NCBI RefSeq assembly: GCF_022682495.2
Contig: NC_071390.1
Coordinates: 169,099,220 to 169,163,219 of the forward strand
Length of the DNA stretch: 64,000 nt
Source: Desmodus rotundus
Lineage: Eukaryota; Chordata; Mammalia; Chiroptera; Phyllostomidae
Direction of reading: 5' to 3'
The stretch's first letter is position 1. The number at the start of each line of letters is the position of its first letter. The notes beneath the pieces were generated by a model. It worked only from the letters and a program-made list of their open reading frames with translations, was not told the origin of the DNA and did not search any database. Positions 47,271-59,583 of this stretch are shown in pieces. Made by a program: the position numbers and the translations under genes.

Positions 47271-48244
47271 CAAAAACAAACCTCTGCTTGTTTTGGGGAT
47301 TCCCACCAACCCAGACCCCATTTGTAAGAGTGGGCAAGCAGCCAAGGGTCATCAGACATTTGAGAGGAAGTCAACAGAATGCGCAGTGAAAAGTTCAGAC
47401 AGGGAGGTTGTAATCCCTAGTCTCAGATCCGAGGGAGCATCCAGTCTGTAAAGCAGGAGCACCCTTGGGAAAGGGATGCTGAGGAGAGGAAGAGGCCTGA
47501 GAAGGTCACTATGAGGTGGCGCAGATAGGAAGCTCTGGCTGGGGCAGGAAATGGGGTCAAGAGCGAAATGGGACCTGCTTAGGTCTCAGAAAAAGTGGTC
47601 TGGAAAATTGAGCAGAGATTTCTTCCAAAATGCAAAGCAACAGGTTTAAGCTGAGAATTATGAAGAAGAATGAAGAGATGTGGAGGATAGGTCTAGGAGA
47701 CAAGCCCCTAACTAAGAAGCAGATGGAGAAGGAAAAGGAGGCCTGTATTTCTCTGATTCTAAGATGCCATGGAAGATCATATACCTATTTGCAAATAGCT
47801 TATCAGCTAGGGAGCTGAGAGACAGAATGTTTATGAGCTGGTTTTCTTAAAAATGTTTATTTTTTTCCCCCAATACCATGAAATACCAGTTCTTCAGTAC
47901 TTAACTTGACACCCAGCCTTCTCATTTAGAGTTCTTCTGAGTCACTTGACCATTCTTGTTAACACATGGTATTATTTTAACACAAAGGTTTTCACATTGT
48001 TTATTTGAAAATAATATTAAACTTATGTGAAAGTTAAAAGAATCAGGGTAATAAGTTTAGAAGCCCTGTATAGATTGTGCTGTTGCTATCATTTTATGCC
48101 TCTCCTTTATCAGTTGCCTTCTGGCTTGTGAATGCCTGATGAATGTGTTTTAAATCACTTGGCACTATGACGCACATGCCATAACCTACTGAGCGTTTTA
48201 TAAGTGACTTTGACTTTATTTTTTTCCACCTTTAGTCTTGATAA

Positions 48245-48412
48245 CATCTTTTTAATTTTTTTAAATGTATTGATTTGGGAGAGAAGCATCAATTGGTTGT
48301 TCCCCTTAACTATGCATTCATCGGCTGACTCTTGTACGTGTTGATGGGGGATCGAACACGCGTTGGTGTATCAGGACGATGCTCTAACCAACTGAGCTTC
48401 CTGGCCAGGACC
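48245..48412 (-). mobile_element. Ves-type SINE
   Basis: Antisense copy: 'tttttttaaatgtattgatt', 'gagagaagcatcaattggtt', 'gatgggggatcgaacacgcg', 'gctctaaccaactgagcttc', 'ctggccaggac'. Flanking 'tttagtcttgataa' and 'cttagtcttgatga' look like the target duplication. Confidence 0.85.
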
Positions 48413-50038
48413 TTAGTCTTGATGATATAATTTGGACATGGTTTTGTTTGTACTTTTTACTTGGTTAACTTAACAAGCTTTTATTTTATTTTATTTTATT
48501 TTTTTCCAAATTCAAGCTAACCATGCATCACTGGAAGTTTAACTGCTTCCCTTATACATCAATGGGCACCTGAGAGAAGGGAGCTGCTTGAGTGATAATT
48601 CCCCATGGCACATGAGTGAATCCCACCAGCCTCTCCTAAGTGTTAAATTCTGAGAGATTTACCATTTCTGCTGCCTTTCATTATGCCGACTGCCGTGTAG
48701 TACGCAGTCTTCTATTACACAAATTTTTATTTCAGCGCTGTGTCATATGAAACCTTAATGTATAAACATTAAGCCATAATTAAGGATCCTGACTTAAAAT
48801 TCATCCACAGCTTGCTTGTGTATGTGCCAACATTGACAACCACGGTTAAATTCATAACCTACTTTCTCCTAGCAGCTGGAAATTTCTTCTGATGTCAAAG
48901 CTAAGAGGGTCCTAATTTTAGGAGGGTTGAATGTAGAGGAAGTATCTTAGAATGCTCCCATTGCAATATTAAAAGAAGAAAACTAGACAAACTCTGGTAC
49001 AGTTTTGGATTCCCTCCCACCCCCAAATTTTCCTAAGCCTCAGAAAGAAGAAAGGATGAGAGGGGACTGACATTTGTACTTCTCATCTGCTCCTCTGAGT
49101 GCCAGGACGTTATAGGTTTTGTATCATTCATTCCTTAGAGGGGGATCTTTGACCATGCATGGAACCTTCCATCCAGCCGTATTTTTATTTCACTCATTTA
49201 CTGGTCAGGTATTGTGGGCATCTTGTCAGTGGATCCTCCGGGAAGCACATGCCAGTGTGAGGTTAGAACGACAACATTTTCACTGGGGAAATAACTGAAA
49301 AACAAAAGGCGATGAGGCAGAAGTGGGCATGGGAAGCCTTTGAACTGGGATGCAGGTCTAGCGCCTCTGAAAGGAAAGAGGGAAGAAGGACCATTGGGTA
49401 AGATGGGGCTTGGACTACAGTGCAGCTACAAGAAGGTCTTGGCCAGCCCAACCGGAAGCTGTGGTGCAAATTGCCCATCAGGGAGTCCTTCCCAGCCACT
49501 GACGGAGAGCCTCTTACCACTGCTGTGCTCAGCCCTTGGCTGGCATCGCCTGCAAAGTGAGCGGCGTCTGCCTGCAAACTGAGGCAGATCTTCTGGACCA
49601 ATGCAGGGCGCACTCCACAGCCACAACGGTTATTTAAACTCTGCTGCCTGGTCTGTGTGTGAATCTGAACGAGTTACTTTAACTTGCAAATTTTTGGTGC
49701 TGTTGTTTTGGTAAAACAACATTACTGATACCATTGGATTCTTATGAGGCGTGAGGGAGTGGCACATCCTCGTAAAGAAGGGTGGCTGCACGATGGAGTC
49801 CCTCAGACGCTCACCTGAGGGACTTATGTCCTTTCTGGGGATGCGGTGATGGTCAAGGTGTCTACACTTCACTGGTTTGACTTTGACATGGGAAACATGG
49901 TAGATACACACATACCTGGACAGAGTTATTTCAGATGATAAGTAGTGTCGTTAAAACAAGATGATGGGACAGAGTGAAGGCAAAACATTTTTTAACCTCA
50001 AGAACCAAAATATACCACCCAGATTGTTTTTCTGCCAG

Positions 50039-50058
50039 AAGGAAGGAAGGAAGGAAGG
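50039..50058. repeat. (GAAG)n microsatellite
   Basis: About five perfect GAAG units. Confidence 0.9.
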
Positions 50059-50304
50059 AATGCCATTAAGAGGAAAACACATTGGTGACCAAACTGACAC
50101 TACTGAGGACAAAAATGTGTGTAATTGCCAATGGCAGGTGGAATTAAACGTGATTTGGACATAAAGATTACTCAGATTGGTGGGGAGTTCTGGAATCTGT
50201 AGATATTCTCTTATTCTTACCAGCCAGGAAGAATTAATTTAGAAATCAGCACTTGATTTTCATTTGCCTGAAAACAGAGGATAAACTGGGACAGGGTATG
50301 CTAA

Positions 50305-50605
50305 AACGGGAGTCGACAGATTGTTTTCCTATGAAGGGCCACGGAGTAAATATTTTGGGCTCTGCTGGCCAGCCAGTCTGTCGGTGCTTCTCAACTCCAC
50401 CATCATAATGTGAAAGCTGCCACACTCTGTATGTGTTCCAGTGAAACTTGCAGAACATTGAAATTTAAATTTCATGCATTTTTCATGCATCATATTATTT
50501 TTTAAATTTTCTTTTAACCATTTAAAAACATAAAAATCATTCTTAGAGCCCAAGCAAGGTCTGGCAGAACAGGTGAGTACCGGGTTTGGCTGCCCCCGGA
50601 CTAGA
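50305..50605. mobile_element. hAT transposon with longer interior
   Basis: Left 'gggagtcgacagattgtttt' and 'agggccacggagtaaatatt', right 'gagcccaagcaaggtctggc' and 'gtttggctgcccccggac'. It carries an extra AT-rich interior compared with the 215-bp copy at 5723. Confidence 0.55.
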
Positions 50606-51562
50606 ACTGTGAAGATTTGTGGAGGAACCAGTTTTCGTTACTGGATAAAGGAAGCAAAGCGCTAAAAATTTGCTTTTGAGGAGTTAGCATTCTCGATTTT
50701 AGCTTATCTCACAGGGTTCTAGAGGTTTAGGCCCTATGCCCATTGAGGCTGGTGACTCAAAAGCATAGCCTAGCTCTATTGTCCATTTTTCTTGTACTTG
50801 ATAACGATGTAGCAATAGCAACTATTAATCTGCATGATAAACCTAATACACGAATCAAACCGTATCACTGGAATTTGCATTACTTGAGCAAATCATAAAT
50901 GTCAAGGGGTAGAAATGTTTCCATCCTCATATGTCATCGATCTTGCTGTGTGAATACCTGAGAGCGTCTGCTCCCCAGTTCTGCAGCCCCCCATCTGCAT
51001 GGCGTCCCACCGTGCCGACAGCCTTAACCGATTCCATATTCCTGGAACCAACCTAAGTACCCAGTCATTAGCTTTAACAAACAATAGTGTAGTGAGTAAT
51101 TTTGTTACGTAAATATATAATCATGCAACGTTTAACACGTAACATGTGAGTGTTTGCAAATGTACAAGTATGCATTTGGGATGTGTTTCCTAAAGGGGAA
51201 TTAGTGGATCAAATACTGTACACGTGTATGCATTTCTAGTTTTGCCCTCCCTAGTGATTGTACTGATTTATAGCAACATATGATCAGCTGCTTCCCTCTG
51301 CAAAAAACAACGTAGCATACTTTTACCCACCCTACTTGATTTATGGTGTCTTGTTTTAGTTTTAATTTACATTTCTTTCATGATTGGGATTGTATATCCC
51401 CTCATATGATTATGATCCATCAATGTTCACTTTTACTGAACTCTCTGTCCGTGGCCTTTGCTATATAAGTTTTCTATTGGGGCTGTTTTTAAGAGCCCTT
51501 TACGTATTTGAAAAATTAGTGCTTTGTTTCTTGTTTTGGTTTTTGTTAAATCCGAACCTGAG

Positions 51563-51747
51563 GATATACTTATTGATTTCAAAGAGAGAGACAGAAAGGA
51601 AGAAAGAGAGAGAGAAACAGAACAGTTGCCTCCCATACGCACCCTGACTGGGTACTGAACCCGCAGCCTAGGTGTGTAGGTCTGTGCCCTGACAGGGAAT
51701 CGAACCCGAACAACGCTCCAACTAACTGAGCCACTCGCCCCGGGGCA
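51563..51747 (-). mobile_element. Ves-type SINE
   Basis: Antisense copy: 'tatacttattgatttcaaag', purine-rich block, 'caccctgactgggtactgaa', 'gccctgacagggaatcgaac', 'ctccaactaactgagccact', 'cgccccggggc'. It has the duplicated head/middle seen in the 38812 copy. Confidence 0.82.
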
Positions 51748-51984
51748 GTTCCTTTGTTTTTGATAGTAGTTACAAATATTTGTTGTTTATCTTTTAACAT
51801 TGCTTATGGCTTCAAAATTTTCAAAAAGAAGTTTTTAAAATGTACTACAGTTTAAAGTGTAGTCCTATTTTCTCCTTTCCTTAGGTCTTGAAAATCTTTA
51901 CTTGTTACAGCTTCTAAACCTGCCCAGCTTTCCTTTTTTCTTTTTTCTCTTTCTGAGTCTGCCTTGCTTTTCATCTGACCTCTG

Positions 51985-52165
51985 AGTATCCAGCCCCTCT
52001 CCTCTTCTAAGGATGCTTGTCCTTGGATTTAGGACCCACCCTAATCCAGGGTGATCTCATCTTGAAACCCTTAACTTAATTCTATCACAAATACCCTTTT
52101 TCCATTCACAGGTTCTGGATGGACATATCTTTTTGGAGCCAACCACAGTAACCCTGTGTGATTGC
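51985..52165 (-). mobile_element. MaLR LTR fragment
   Basis: Antisense MaLR wording: 'ttctaaggatgcttgtcctt', 'ggatttaggacccaccctaa', 'tccagggtgatctcatcttg', 'cccttaacttaattctatca'. Confidence 0.6.
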
Positions 52166-53564
52166 TTATCTGATTTTTCCCTCCAGTGGTTGACTTTAAG
52201 AATGATATTCCTAACATTTGATCTGAATATTTAATGCTCTTGAAATATATTTTCATTTCGCCTCAAAAGGAGAATTATTCTCCACCTCCCGCCATACAGA
52301 GTGAGGGTGCTGTTAACTGCATTCCATTCTGGGTCTTGCAATAGCAAGCAACTGAGAACACGTCATACTTAACTTTTATTTCTTTCTGTTCCATAAACTG
52401 GTTTTATTAAAAAAACCATATATTTACATTGTCTTCCTCCTTTCTTCGTTTTCAGTGTAAATGACATACCGAACCACCCTGGAACCGTGCTGAGTTGTAG
52501 CGGGGGACTTCGGCATGCCTTCCAGTGTTAAAATTCGGGAGACGCGAGCCCAGAATAGCGTTCCCAGAATAGCGTTCCCTACTCATGGTCTGTGGATCAT
52601 GTGCGTTAACGCCGCTAGTCTAGAACAGCAATGGGTATTTTTTATTTAGTTACCTCCTAGATAGTTTGAAATTTCAGAGATGTCAGCAAAAATACTGATT
52701 ATGAATGGGTTTTTAGGCTCATAATGATACAGGCTATTACGCATTTTTAGTTTCACCGTCCCTCGTCTCAAAGCTGAGTATAAAAACTGTCCGCAGAGTA
52801 GATTTATTCCTACCGGTCCTGTTTTCTTGCACAGAATCCTTAAACACGTCAAGTAATGTGTAGACTGACGTGTAGTCTGAATATATTAACACGAGGTCGT
52901 AAACTATATTTTTCAGGTTACAGTTACAACTTTTTAAGTGTGATGAAATGTCTTTTTACTCCTCAATAAAATCTATCATTTATTGTAGTAAAGCCATTAT
53001 GGCTGAGCGAACGAGGGTCCTTTCTCTGAAGCACTGCTGAGCATGGTGAGTGTAATGAAGTCACCGCCCCGGCACCTTCTCACAAGCTGCTCCCGTATTT
53101 GGGCTTCATTCCTCATGTGGAGCCCGGACACTAACGTCATGGAGCTTAGCAAGGGTTGTGTCATTTTCCTTACTTTGGGTTTCTTGGTTCTAAATTCTTA
53201 GTCACTGTGAACTTCATCAGCTTTGCTCAGTAAGCCACAAATAGTTATAAAAAATTACGAGAAGCTGGAAGAGATCTTGACAATCATGCTGGCCTAGTAT
53301 TTTCCATCTTCAAAATGAACGCTACCTAGAAAAGTGAGTGACTGTCACAAACCAACTAATTTATTACGGGAGGGGTGTCCACCTGTCATCACCACTGTTC
53401 TTTTAGAGCCGAGTATGTTGCAAACAGTCACTGCATAAACAGTTTTTGAATATAAATAAATGTGAGTCTTTAATCTCAAAGTATAAATAAAACATTACTT
53501 TTTGTTGCTTGGATATAATTGTATTCAAAATTAACTCAATTTTAAGCTATGCTCAGTTATTAAG

Positions 53565-53620
53565 GAGAAAATATTTTACCATTGAGAGAAAATATTTTAC
53601 CATCGAGAGAAAATATTTTA
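53565..53620. repeat. 21-bp tandem repeat, 2.7 copies
   Basis: Unit 'gagaaaatattttaccattg' plus A is repeated at 53565 and 53586 (one T/C difference) with a 14-bp partial third copy at 53607. Confidence 0.9.
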
Positions 53621-54344
53621 AAAATAAGAATCATCATCTAGATAGTTTAAAAGATACTGCAAGATTATAAAGAATAAAAGAGAAACCAACAGAAGTGATC
53701 ATTTTGGTGTTTTTCTTCCAAATCTTTTTTTTTTTTTTTTGGCTCTGCCTGGATTCTTTGCAATCAGTGGTGTTAGTTTTGTTGTTTGCTTTATAACTGA
53801 TACTGAGCATTTTTCTTTTTATCAAGTTTCACTTAACAGAATCACTTTTAATGTGTGTAACCTTTTGGTGTTTGGATGTGTCACAATGTTTCTCTCTTCC
53901 TCCTGCATAAACTGACCTGTTCAGTAGTTTCTCATTTTGTCTGTCATAAATCATGCTAAAATAGGTCACTGGGCATACTTGTCAGATTTGGTGGCTTGTT
54001 AGCTTCGGGTTGATGCCTAAGCGGACGGTGGGTTGGAGGCTCCTGGGCGTGCACCGCCGAGCTGCTGGGACAGGCTGGCCACGTGGCTGTCAGAGTTTGC
54101 TTCGGCCCACGCCTACCACCTCACTTTGAAAAACCTTTGCGATTTTGGTTCGAGAACACGGTGTTGTATTTTAATTGGAATACTTTTGATCACTGTGTTC
54201 TCTTGGTCCCCGTGTCACTGTTTTAGTAACAGCTATGGGGCCGGGGAGGCCAAATACTACACAGTAATACAGTTTGATTACAAGGAACATTAAAATGAGG
54301 GAGGATGTGAGTCTTAGAACCAGGGAAAGCGAATCTGACTTCTA

Positions 54345-54515
54345 ATGAATACGCACTGAGCGTGTTGTACATTTTCTAATTTCCTTCTAGTGTTTATGAG
54401 GTAGGTGTTATCCTTTCCATTTTATGAGTGAGGGGACTCTGTTACGGAGAGATGGAATGACTCACCCCAAATCAGTGTCCCTTGAGAATGATTTAAGAGC
54501 TGGGTTTCAAACAAC
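54345..54515 (-). repeat. MIR SINE
   Basis: Antisense MIR: 'acgcactgagcgtgttgtac', 'gaggtaggtgttatcctttc', 'cattttatgagtgagggga', 'atttaagagctgggtttcaa'. Confidence 0.65.
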
Positions 54516-54864
54516 AGATATACTTGATTTGAAAAACTCCCAGTAATAATCATCCCACATAAGAGACTGAAATGTTAATCTGCATGAGTAGAGATTTTTT
54601 TAAATATTGCACTTACATCAAAAGAAAAGTAGATGTCAAATGGGTATCTTTGTTTTAATATACTTTTAGGTTGACGAAAGTAGACAAAGTGAAAATGCAC
54701 CTGAAAGGTTAGGACACAGAGGTGTTGTTAACACTTGTGTACACAGAGAATCGTGTGTTGTGCTGTCTTGGAGGGAGGTGGGGAGCCACTGGCCCCTGAA
54801 GTTGTGCCACAGCGAGTGCGATGGAGCATTTTCTGCCCAGGATGCCAGCAGTGCCTCCTGACCG

Positions 54865-55005
54865 ATGTGGGCGTGTATTGGAGAGCGTGGGGTTGGAGTA
54901 GAGTGTCCTGGCCTCACCATTTGCCTCCGCCATTTGCTAGTGTAATCTTGTGCCACTGATGTGACTCTTCTGTGCCTTGGTGTTCTCGTTGTCTTATCTT
55001 GATGT
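54865..55005 (+). repeat. MIR SINE
   Basis: Sense MIR: 'gagcgtggggttggagtaga', 'cctccgccatttgctagtgt', 'aatcttgtgccactgatgtg', 'tctgtgccttggtgttctcg'. Confidence 0.6.
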
Positions 55006-55792
55006 CCCCCCCCCCTCCAAATCAAGTAGCTTTGGCATTTCACTTCACTTATGGAATCTCTTCACTAGAATTCAATCTGCCACAGGTGCCCAGGCATAGA
55101 GCCTACAGAGGAAGCTAGATTATGAGTACATAGTCTCCTAGGCAAGTCCTTTCATGGAGGTGGCTTGATTATGACTTCCAGTAAATTTCTGGTCTCAGTT
55201 TATTTTGTTTTGAGAACATTGTCTTGACACAGGAGGTGTAATACTGTGATACAGCTACTCTCCACGTCTGTATGTGAGGGGCTGTGGAAAGTGTATTTTC
55301 GCACAGATACGTGGATTTGCATGTTGTTAAGTTACAAATAATAGTCAGCATTATTGCAATGATGTCTAGAGGGTGCTTTATTTCTTTGTCAGGTCAGTGT
55401 TTTATAGAGCACCATACACATTTTTTCTGTTACATTTCCAATTTTTAAATAAGTATTCAACTTATCTAAGTTGATTAATTATATAAATGTATGTGGCATT
55501 CTTTATTCTTATATTGAACTGAGAGCTGTTTTGTGTTGACTTCTCTGTGTTTTAAATTTTTGCTTCAGTGTGATAGGAACAATTTAAGAGGTGACAGATG
55601 TGTGAGCTTTTGTAGGTGGTTTTTTTAAAAAACATAAGCTCCCTTTTTTTTTTGTCAGGCATTTCAAAAATTTGGGTGGAAATAAATGACTTAGAATTCC
55701 TCATAGGTTTAAATATAATGAGCTAAATTATTTTGATGTTGATGGTGTACACATATTAGGCAACTTACATTTTGTTTTTCTGTCATTTTTAG

Positions 55793-55864
55793 GATTCTGA
55801 GTAACAATAAAATATCTGAGCTGAAGAATGGTTCATTTTCTGGGCTAAGTCTCCTTGAAAGATT
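55793..55864 (+). CDS. ADGRA3: ADGRA3 exon 2 (one leucine-rich repeat)
   Basis: A 72-nt exon flanked by acceptor 'tctgtcatttttag' and donor 'gtgagt'. Its first base completes Leu82, then it encodes residues 83-105 and two bases of Leu106. The peptide fits the extracellular LRR consensus LxLxxNxIxxLxxGxFxGLxxLxxL: 'ILSNNKISELKNGSFSGL' then 'SLLER'. N94-G-S96 is a glycosylation sequon. The sequence is essentially identical to the mammalian ADGRA3 ectodomain as I recall it. The LRR block lies at the extreme N-terminus, outside the cell, ahead of the Ig, GAIN and seven-helix domains, and is thought to serve in partner binding. Exon length and phase equal those of exon 3, the usual one-repeat-per-exon pattern. 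Confidence 0.95.
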
Positions 55865-56027
55865 GTGAGTATTTTTTTTTATTATCATTTCTTATTGTTA
55901 TTTTACTTTATGCATTTTTATTGTAAATTTAGTACTAAACCCCCAACTTTTCAAAATAAAAAAAAAATGAGCTTTTCCAACATTTTGTTAGGAGAAATTT
56001 CAATAATTGAATTCTAAAAAGCAACTA

Positions 56028-56410
56028 ATCGTGATTTCACTTACATGAGGAATCTGAAAAACAAAAGGAAGGAACAGACTGAACAGAAACAAACATGGAG
56101 ATACAGAGAACAAGTGGAGGGTTGCCAGGTATGGGGGTGGGGGGTTGAGGAGAGGAGAGAAAAGGGTGAGAGGGATTAAGAAAGTATAGACTGCCAGTTA
56201 GGGAGACAGTCACGGACATGAAAAGTACAGCATAAGTGAATATGGTCAGTAATACTGTAATAAAACTGTGTATGATGTCAGATGGGTACCGGGCTTATTG
56301 GAGTGGTGACATTGTAAAGTATGTGAATGTATCTTTGCAAGGTAGATAAGGTACATATATTAGTTGCACAATATAATATGTGAGCTGTAATTGGAAAATT
56401 AATTTAAAAA
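56028..56410 (+). mobile_element. L1 3' end
   Basis: Bat-type L1 3' UTR: 'tttcacttacatgaggaatc', 'atggagatacagagaacaag', 'ggagggttgccaggtatggg', 'gaaaagtacagcataagtga', 'cagatgggtaccgggcttat' and the end 'ctgtaattggaaaattaatt' plus A-run. It lies only about 160 nt downstream of exon 2 and is 5' truncated. Confidence 0.8.
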
Positions 56411-56425
56411 AACAGCTAGGTAAAG

Positions 56426-56614
56426 CAGAGGTCGGCAAACTTTCTGTAAGGGGCCAGACAGTCAGTATTTTAGGCCGTGTGGGCCACGGGACCTTGCCAC
56501 AGTGCCATGACACTGCCATTGGAGTGAGAGAGCAGCCCCAGGCGGTGAGTGAGTGAATCGCAGTGGAGTGACTATTCACAAAACAGGCCGTGGGCCTCGG
56601 TTGGCTGACCGCTG
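56426..56614. mobile_element. hAT MITE
   Basis: Terminal inverted repeats 'cagaggtcggcaaac' and 'ggttggctgaccgctg', with 'tctgtaaggggccagacagt' and 'ttttaggccgtgtgggccac' next to the left end. This is the same family as 5723-5937. It follows directly after the L1 tail. Confidence 0.7.
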
Positions 56615-57159
56615 GCTTGGGAGGTGGAGGCACGCTTTTGAAGTTCTGTCAGGTCACGTGTGTGCCTCATCAAATAGCCATGCAGAGTTTAAGGGCGGGG
56701 GGGACTTTTGCATAAACTTTGATATTTTATCCAGATGTCTCTGAATGTGATCATTGTGTTTTGCTTAGCAGTTAGGTGCTTTTTGCCTCTGATCAGATGT
56801 GTTATAGGTAGTACTCATTTTTTGCCTTGGGGAGTTCTACATGGTGGATATTTAATTTCCTTATTTTCTGAATGCTGTTCTAGGATTGCATTTCAAATTC
56901 CCACGTTACCCATACATTTCAGGTAACATTTCCGAGTACACCAGGGAGCCACACCGTGACCATCTTTTCTGCTGAATGTCAGACGTTCCTCATATTCTTA
57001 GCTCTCTTCGTTGTGCTTCACTTTCCCTACTCCCAGGTGGCCTTTCCTTGACCATTTCCCCTGCTGGCTCCTCCCACAATTGAGCACCCACGGGACTTCA
57101 TTGCTTCTGTCACTGCTGTGTTTTAAGCATATGCCATCGATAGCATTTGGCCCTGTGTC

Positions 57160-57245
57160 CAAATACAGCTGCAGTTTGAGGTCTTAGGGGTTAGGACTTC
57201 AACATAGGAATTTGGTGGGGACCCAGTTCAGCCTAGAATTTTAAA
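57160..57245 (-). mobile_element. MaLR LTR fragment
   Basis: Short antisense piece: 'ccctgtgtccaaatacagct', 'aggggttaggacttcaacat', 'aggaatttggtggggaccca'. Confidence 0.6.
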
Positions 57246-59029
57246 CCGTGTTGTTCAAGGGTGAAGCGTATATTGTTTTTAAAAGAATTGCCTAAAACTC
57301 ATACTCCCTATACATTTTTCTCTCAATTTTTTGGTAAATGGTTTTTTTTTTTTTTTGGTATTTTTTAGACTTTTTACACTGTTTATAACTGAGAACTGCT
57401 GTTATTTGTCTGTTCTTCCACTTACCCGTTCATCCCTCCTTCCTCCCCTCCATCTTCCCTCTTCATTGTATAGTCTTGGCATTCCCGTCCTGTGTTATGT
57501 CTTTGTCAGAAATTACTGTCACCGCCCACACTCTCATCACTGACTCCAGAATTGCACAGTGGTCAATGTGTGTGACTCTTCGGTGTTCATTCCCCCCAAG
57601 ATGATGGGTCTAGGTCACCAAAGCATCTCTTTCTCGTGAATGACAGAGCCGGTCCTCCCCAATAAGAGATGAAGGGTGGTTAGCTTTGAGGCTTTGGAGA
57701 AGGATTTCCCAGCTCCTAAGGAGACAGAAGAAGCAAGCCTCCATTCTTTTCCATGGCTTTGTGATTGGAGGTGGACTTTTGGATCCGATGATGCCAGAGG
57801 GCAGCCTGGGGGCCAGTGTGACTTCGTGAGCACAGGGATCTGAGAGAGGGATGGAACCCGCCAGCAAGGCTGCCTTACTTCCTGATTTCCTGTAATATCA
57901 GGGAATTATTTTCTTTCTTGAGGAAGCTGTTTCAAGTAGAGTTTTTGACATGGGCAGCTAAAACGGTTCTTTTCTGATACACTTGGTATTCTTGCCTAAA
58001 TTAAGAGCTAGCTCTTTTTCCAAGAACTATTTAAACATTTCTTCAATTTTGTTGAAGCATTTTGTGTTCCCCTTTTTTCATTTATGTTTTAATGACCCAA
58101 CACATTCAGATTCAGCTGCACATCCTAACATCAGACTTCTGTTCACTAGGGAAGCTCTGGGTGGGTGAGGGGAATGTTGAATGAGACAACCTGACTATAA
58201 ATATCTTTTGGCAATGCCTGATTAATATGACTGTTATTAAATATTATACAATATGTCAAGCATTTTTTCATTATTAAAGAAAAAGTGTATCTTTAAATCA
58301 TATTACACGACTTAGTTATTCATGAGAGGTATTTTCCAAAGACACACGCAGTACATCATTGACCACAGATTTATGTTGTGCTTTAGCTAAATTATTTCCT
58401 ATTGTAGATGTTTTTCAAACTCTGAAAAGGGAAACATGGTTTTGAGAAAAATGGAACTGACATTATATGCATTTCTATTTGCAGAGATTTTTAGCTTATG
58501 CAATACCAGTCAAACACATGCTGATTGAGTTTTCTCCAGAAACCTTCCCTTTGAGGTTTGGTTTGGGATCAGTGGGGGAGGGGAAGACAGGAAGTAGTAC
58601 GTTGGGCCTGATGATGAATTGTACTTCCCAGGACTTAAAAAGTTGGGGATAAAAACTAATTTTTATTATGAAACATTTCAGACATGCAGAAAAATTGAAA
58701 TAATAATGTAGTAATCTCCCATACATCCAATTTACTTACCCAGACTCAATAATTATTCACAGTTTTCAGTCACTTTTTTAAATTTTGGAATATGCTTACA
58801 CATACACACGTTTGCTACATTATTTGAAGGTCAGTTGCAGACATGATCCTCTACCTTTACGAGGTGTAAGTGTTGTGAGTGACATGCAGTAATCTCCGCG
58901 TTGTCTGACTTAATGAACATTCTAATGATTTCGTGGGTAACCCTAATTTAGTAAAGTGAGTTCTGTAGTAAAGCTTAGGTAAATGTAATTCTGTCTCTCA
59001 GCTGCAGTTTACTTTTTCATCCATTTATC

Positions 59030-59390
59030 ATCCAACTCAGTCTGATCCGGCTTCTCCAGCAAACTACCAGAAACTGGGTAGTTTGTAACAACAAGCATTT
59101 ATTTCTCACAGTTCTGGAGGCTGGAATGTCCAGGGTGAAGGCACCGGCAGATTAGTGTCCAGCGAGGGAATGCTTCCTACTGGACCATCTTTTCGCTGAA
59201 ACCTCTCGTGGTGGGAGAGGGAAAGGGAGCTGTCTCAAGTCTCCTTTTGGAGGCCATTAATCTCATTCATTAGGTCTCTGTTCTCATGACCTAATCACCT
59301 CCCCAAAACTCCACCCCCTAATTCCATCACCTTGGGAGTTAGGCTTTCAATGTATGAATTTGGGTGAGGGGGGCAAACACTGATAGGCGT
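59030..59390 (-). mobile_element. MaLR LTR (MST/THE1-like)
   Basis: Antisense MaLR: 'ccagaaactgggtagtttgt', 'catttatttctcacagttct', 'ggaggctggaatgtccaggg', 'ctcatgacctaatcacctcc', 'gggagttaggctttcaatgt', 'atgaatttgggtgagggg'. Confidence 0.7.
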
Positions 59391-59392
59391 GT

Positions 59393-59583
59393 CCCACCTT
59401 TTGGCATCTCTGGGCCATACTGGAAGAAGAAGAGTTGTCTTGGGCCACACATGAAATACACAAACACTAACGAAAAGTGAGCAAAAAGAAGGTTTCAAGT
59501 AAATTTACAGTTTTGTGTTGGGCCACATTCCTAGATATCCTGGGCCACATGAGGCCCGCGGGCCGTGGGTTGGACACTCCCGT
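59393..59583. mobile_element. hAT-type MITE, second family
   Basis: Left 'ccaccttttggcatctctgg' and 'gccatactggaagaagaaga', right 'gggccacatgaggcccgcgg' and 'gccgtgggttggacactc'. The central 'ttgtcttgggccacacatga' is typical of an old hAT family different from the 'ggcaaac' family. It abuts the MaLR LTR. Confidence 0.6.

Larger units (their letters stand above)
26266..55792 (+). other. ADGRA3: ADGRA3 intron 1 (29,527 nt)
   Basis: Bounded by donor 'gtgagt' at 26266 and acceptor 'tctgtcatttttag' ending at 55792; phase 2. Stretches in which I recognise no element include 26266-28330, 28770-32355, 34470-35950, 39120-41380, 44885-47010 (except a MIR), 48415-50300 and 52170-54340. Long first introns of CpG-island genes often hold enhancers, but none can be identified by eye. 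30000-31100 is notably G-rich on the + strand. No open frame in the intron has a recognisable domain. Confidence 0.9.

Noticed and set aside
50039..50058. Short direct repeats considered as a CRISPR-like array
   Set aside because: It is a simple tetranucleotide microsatellite without spacers; the genome is vertebrate.
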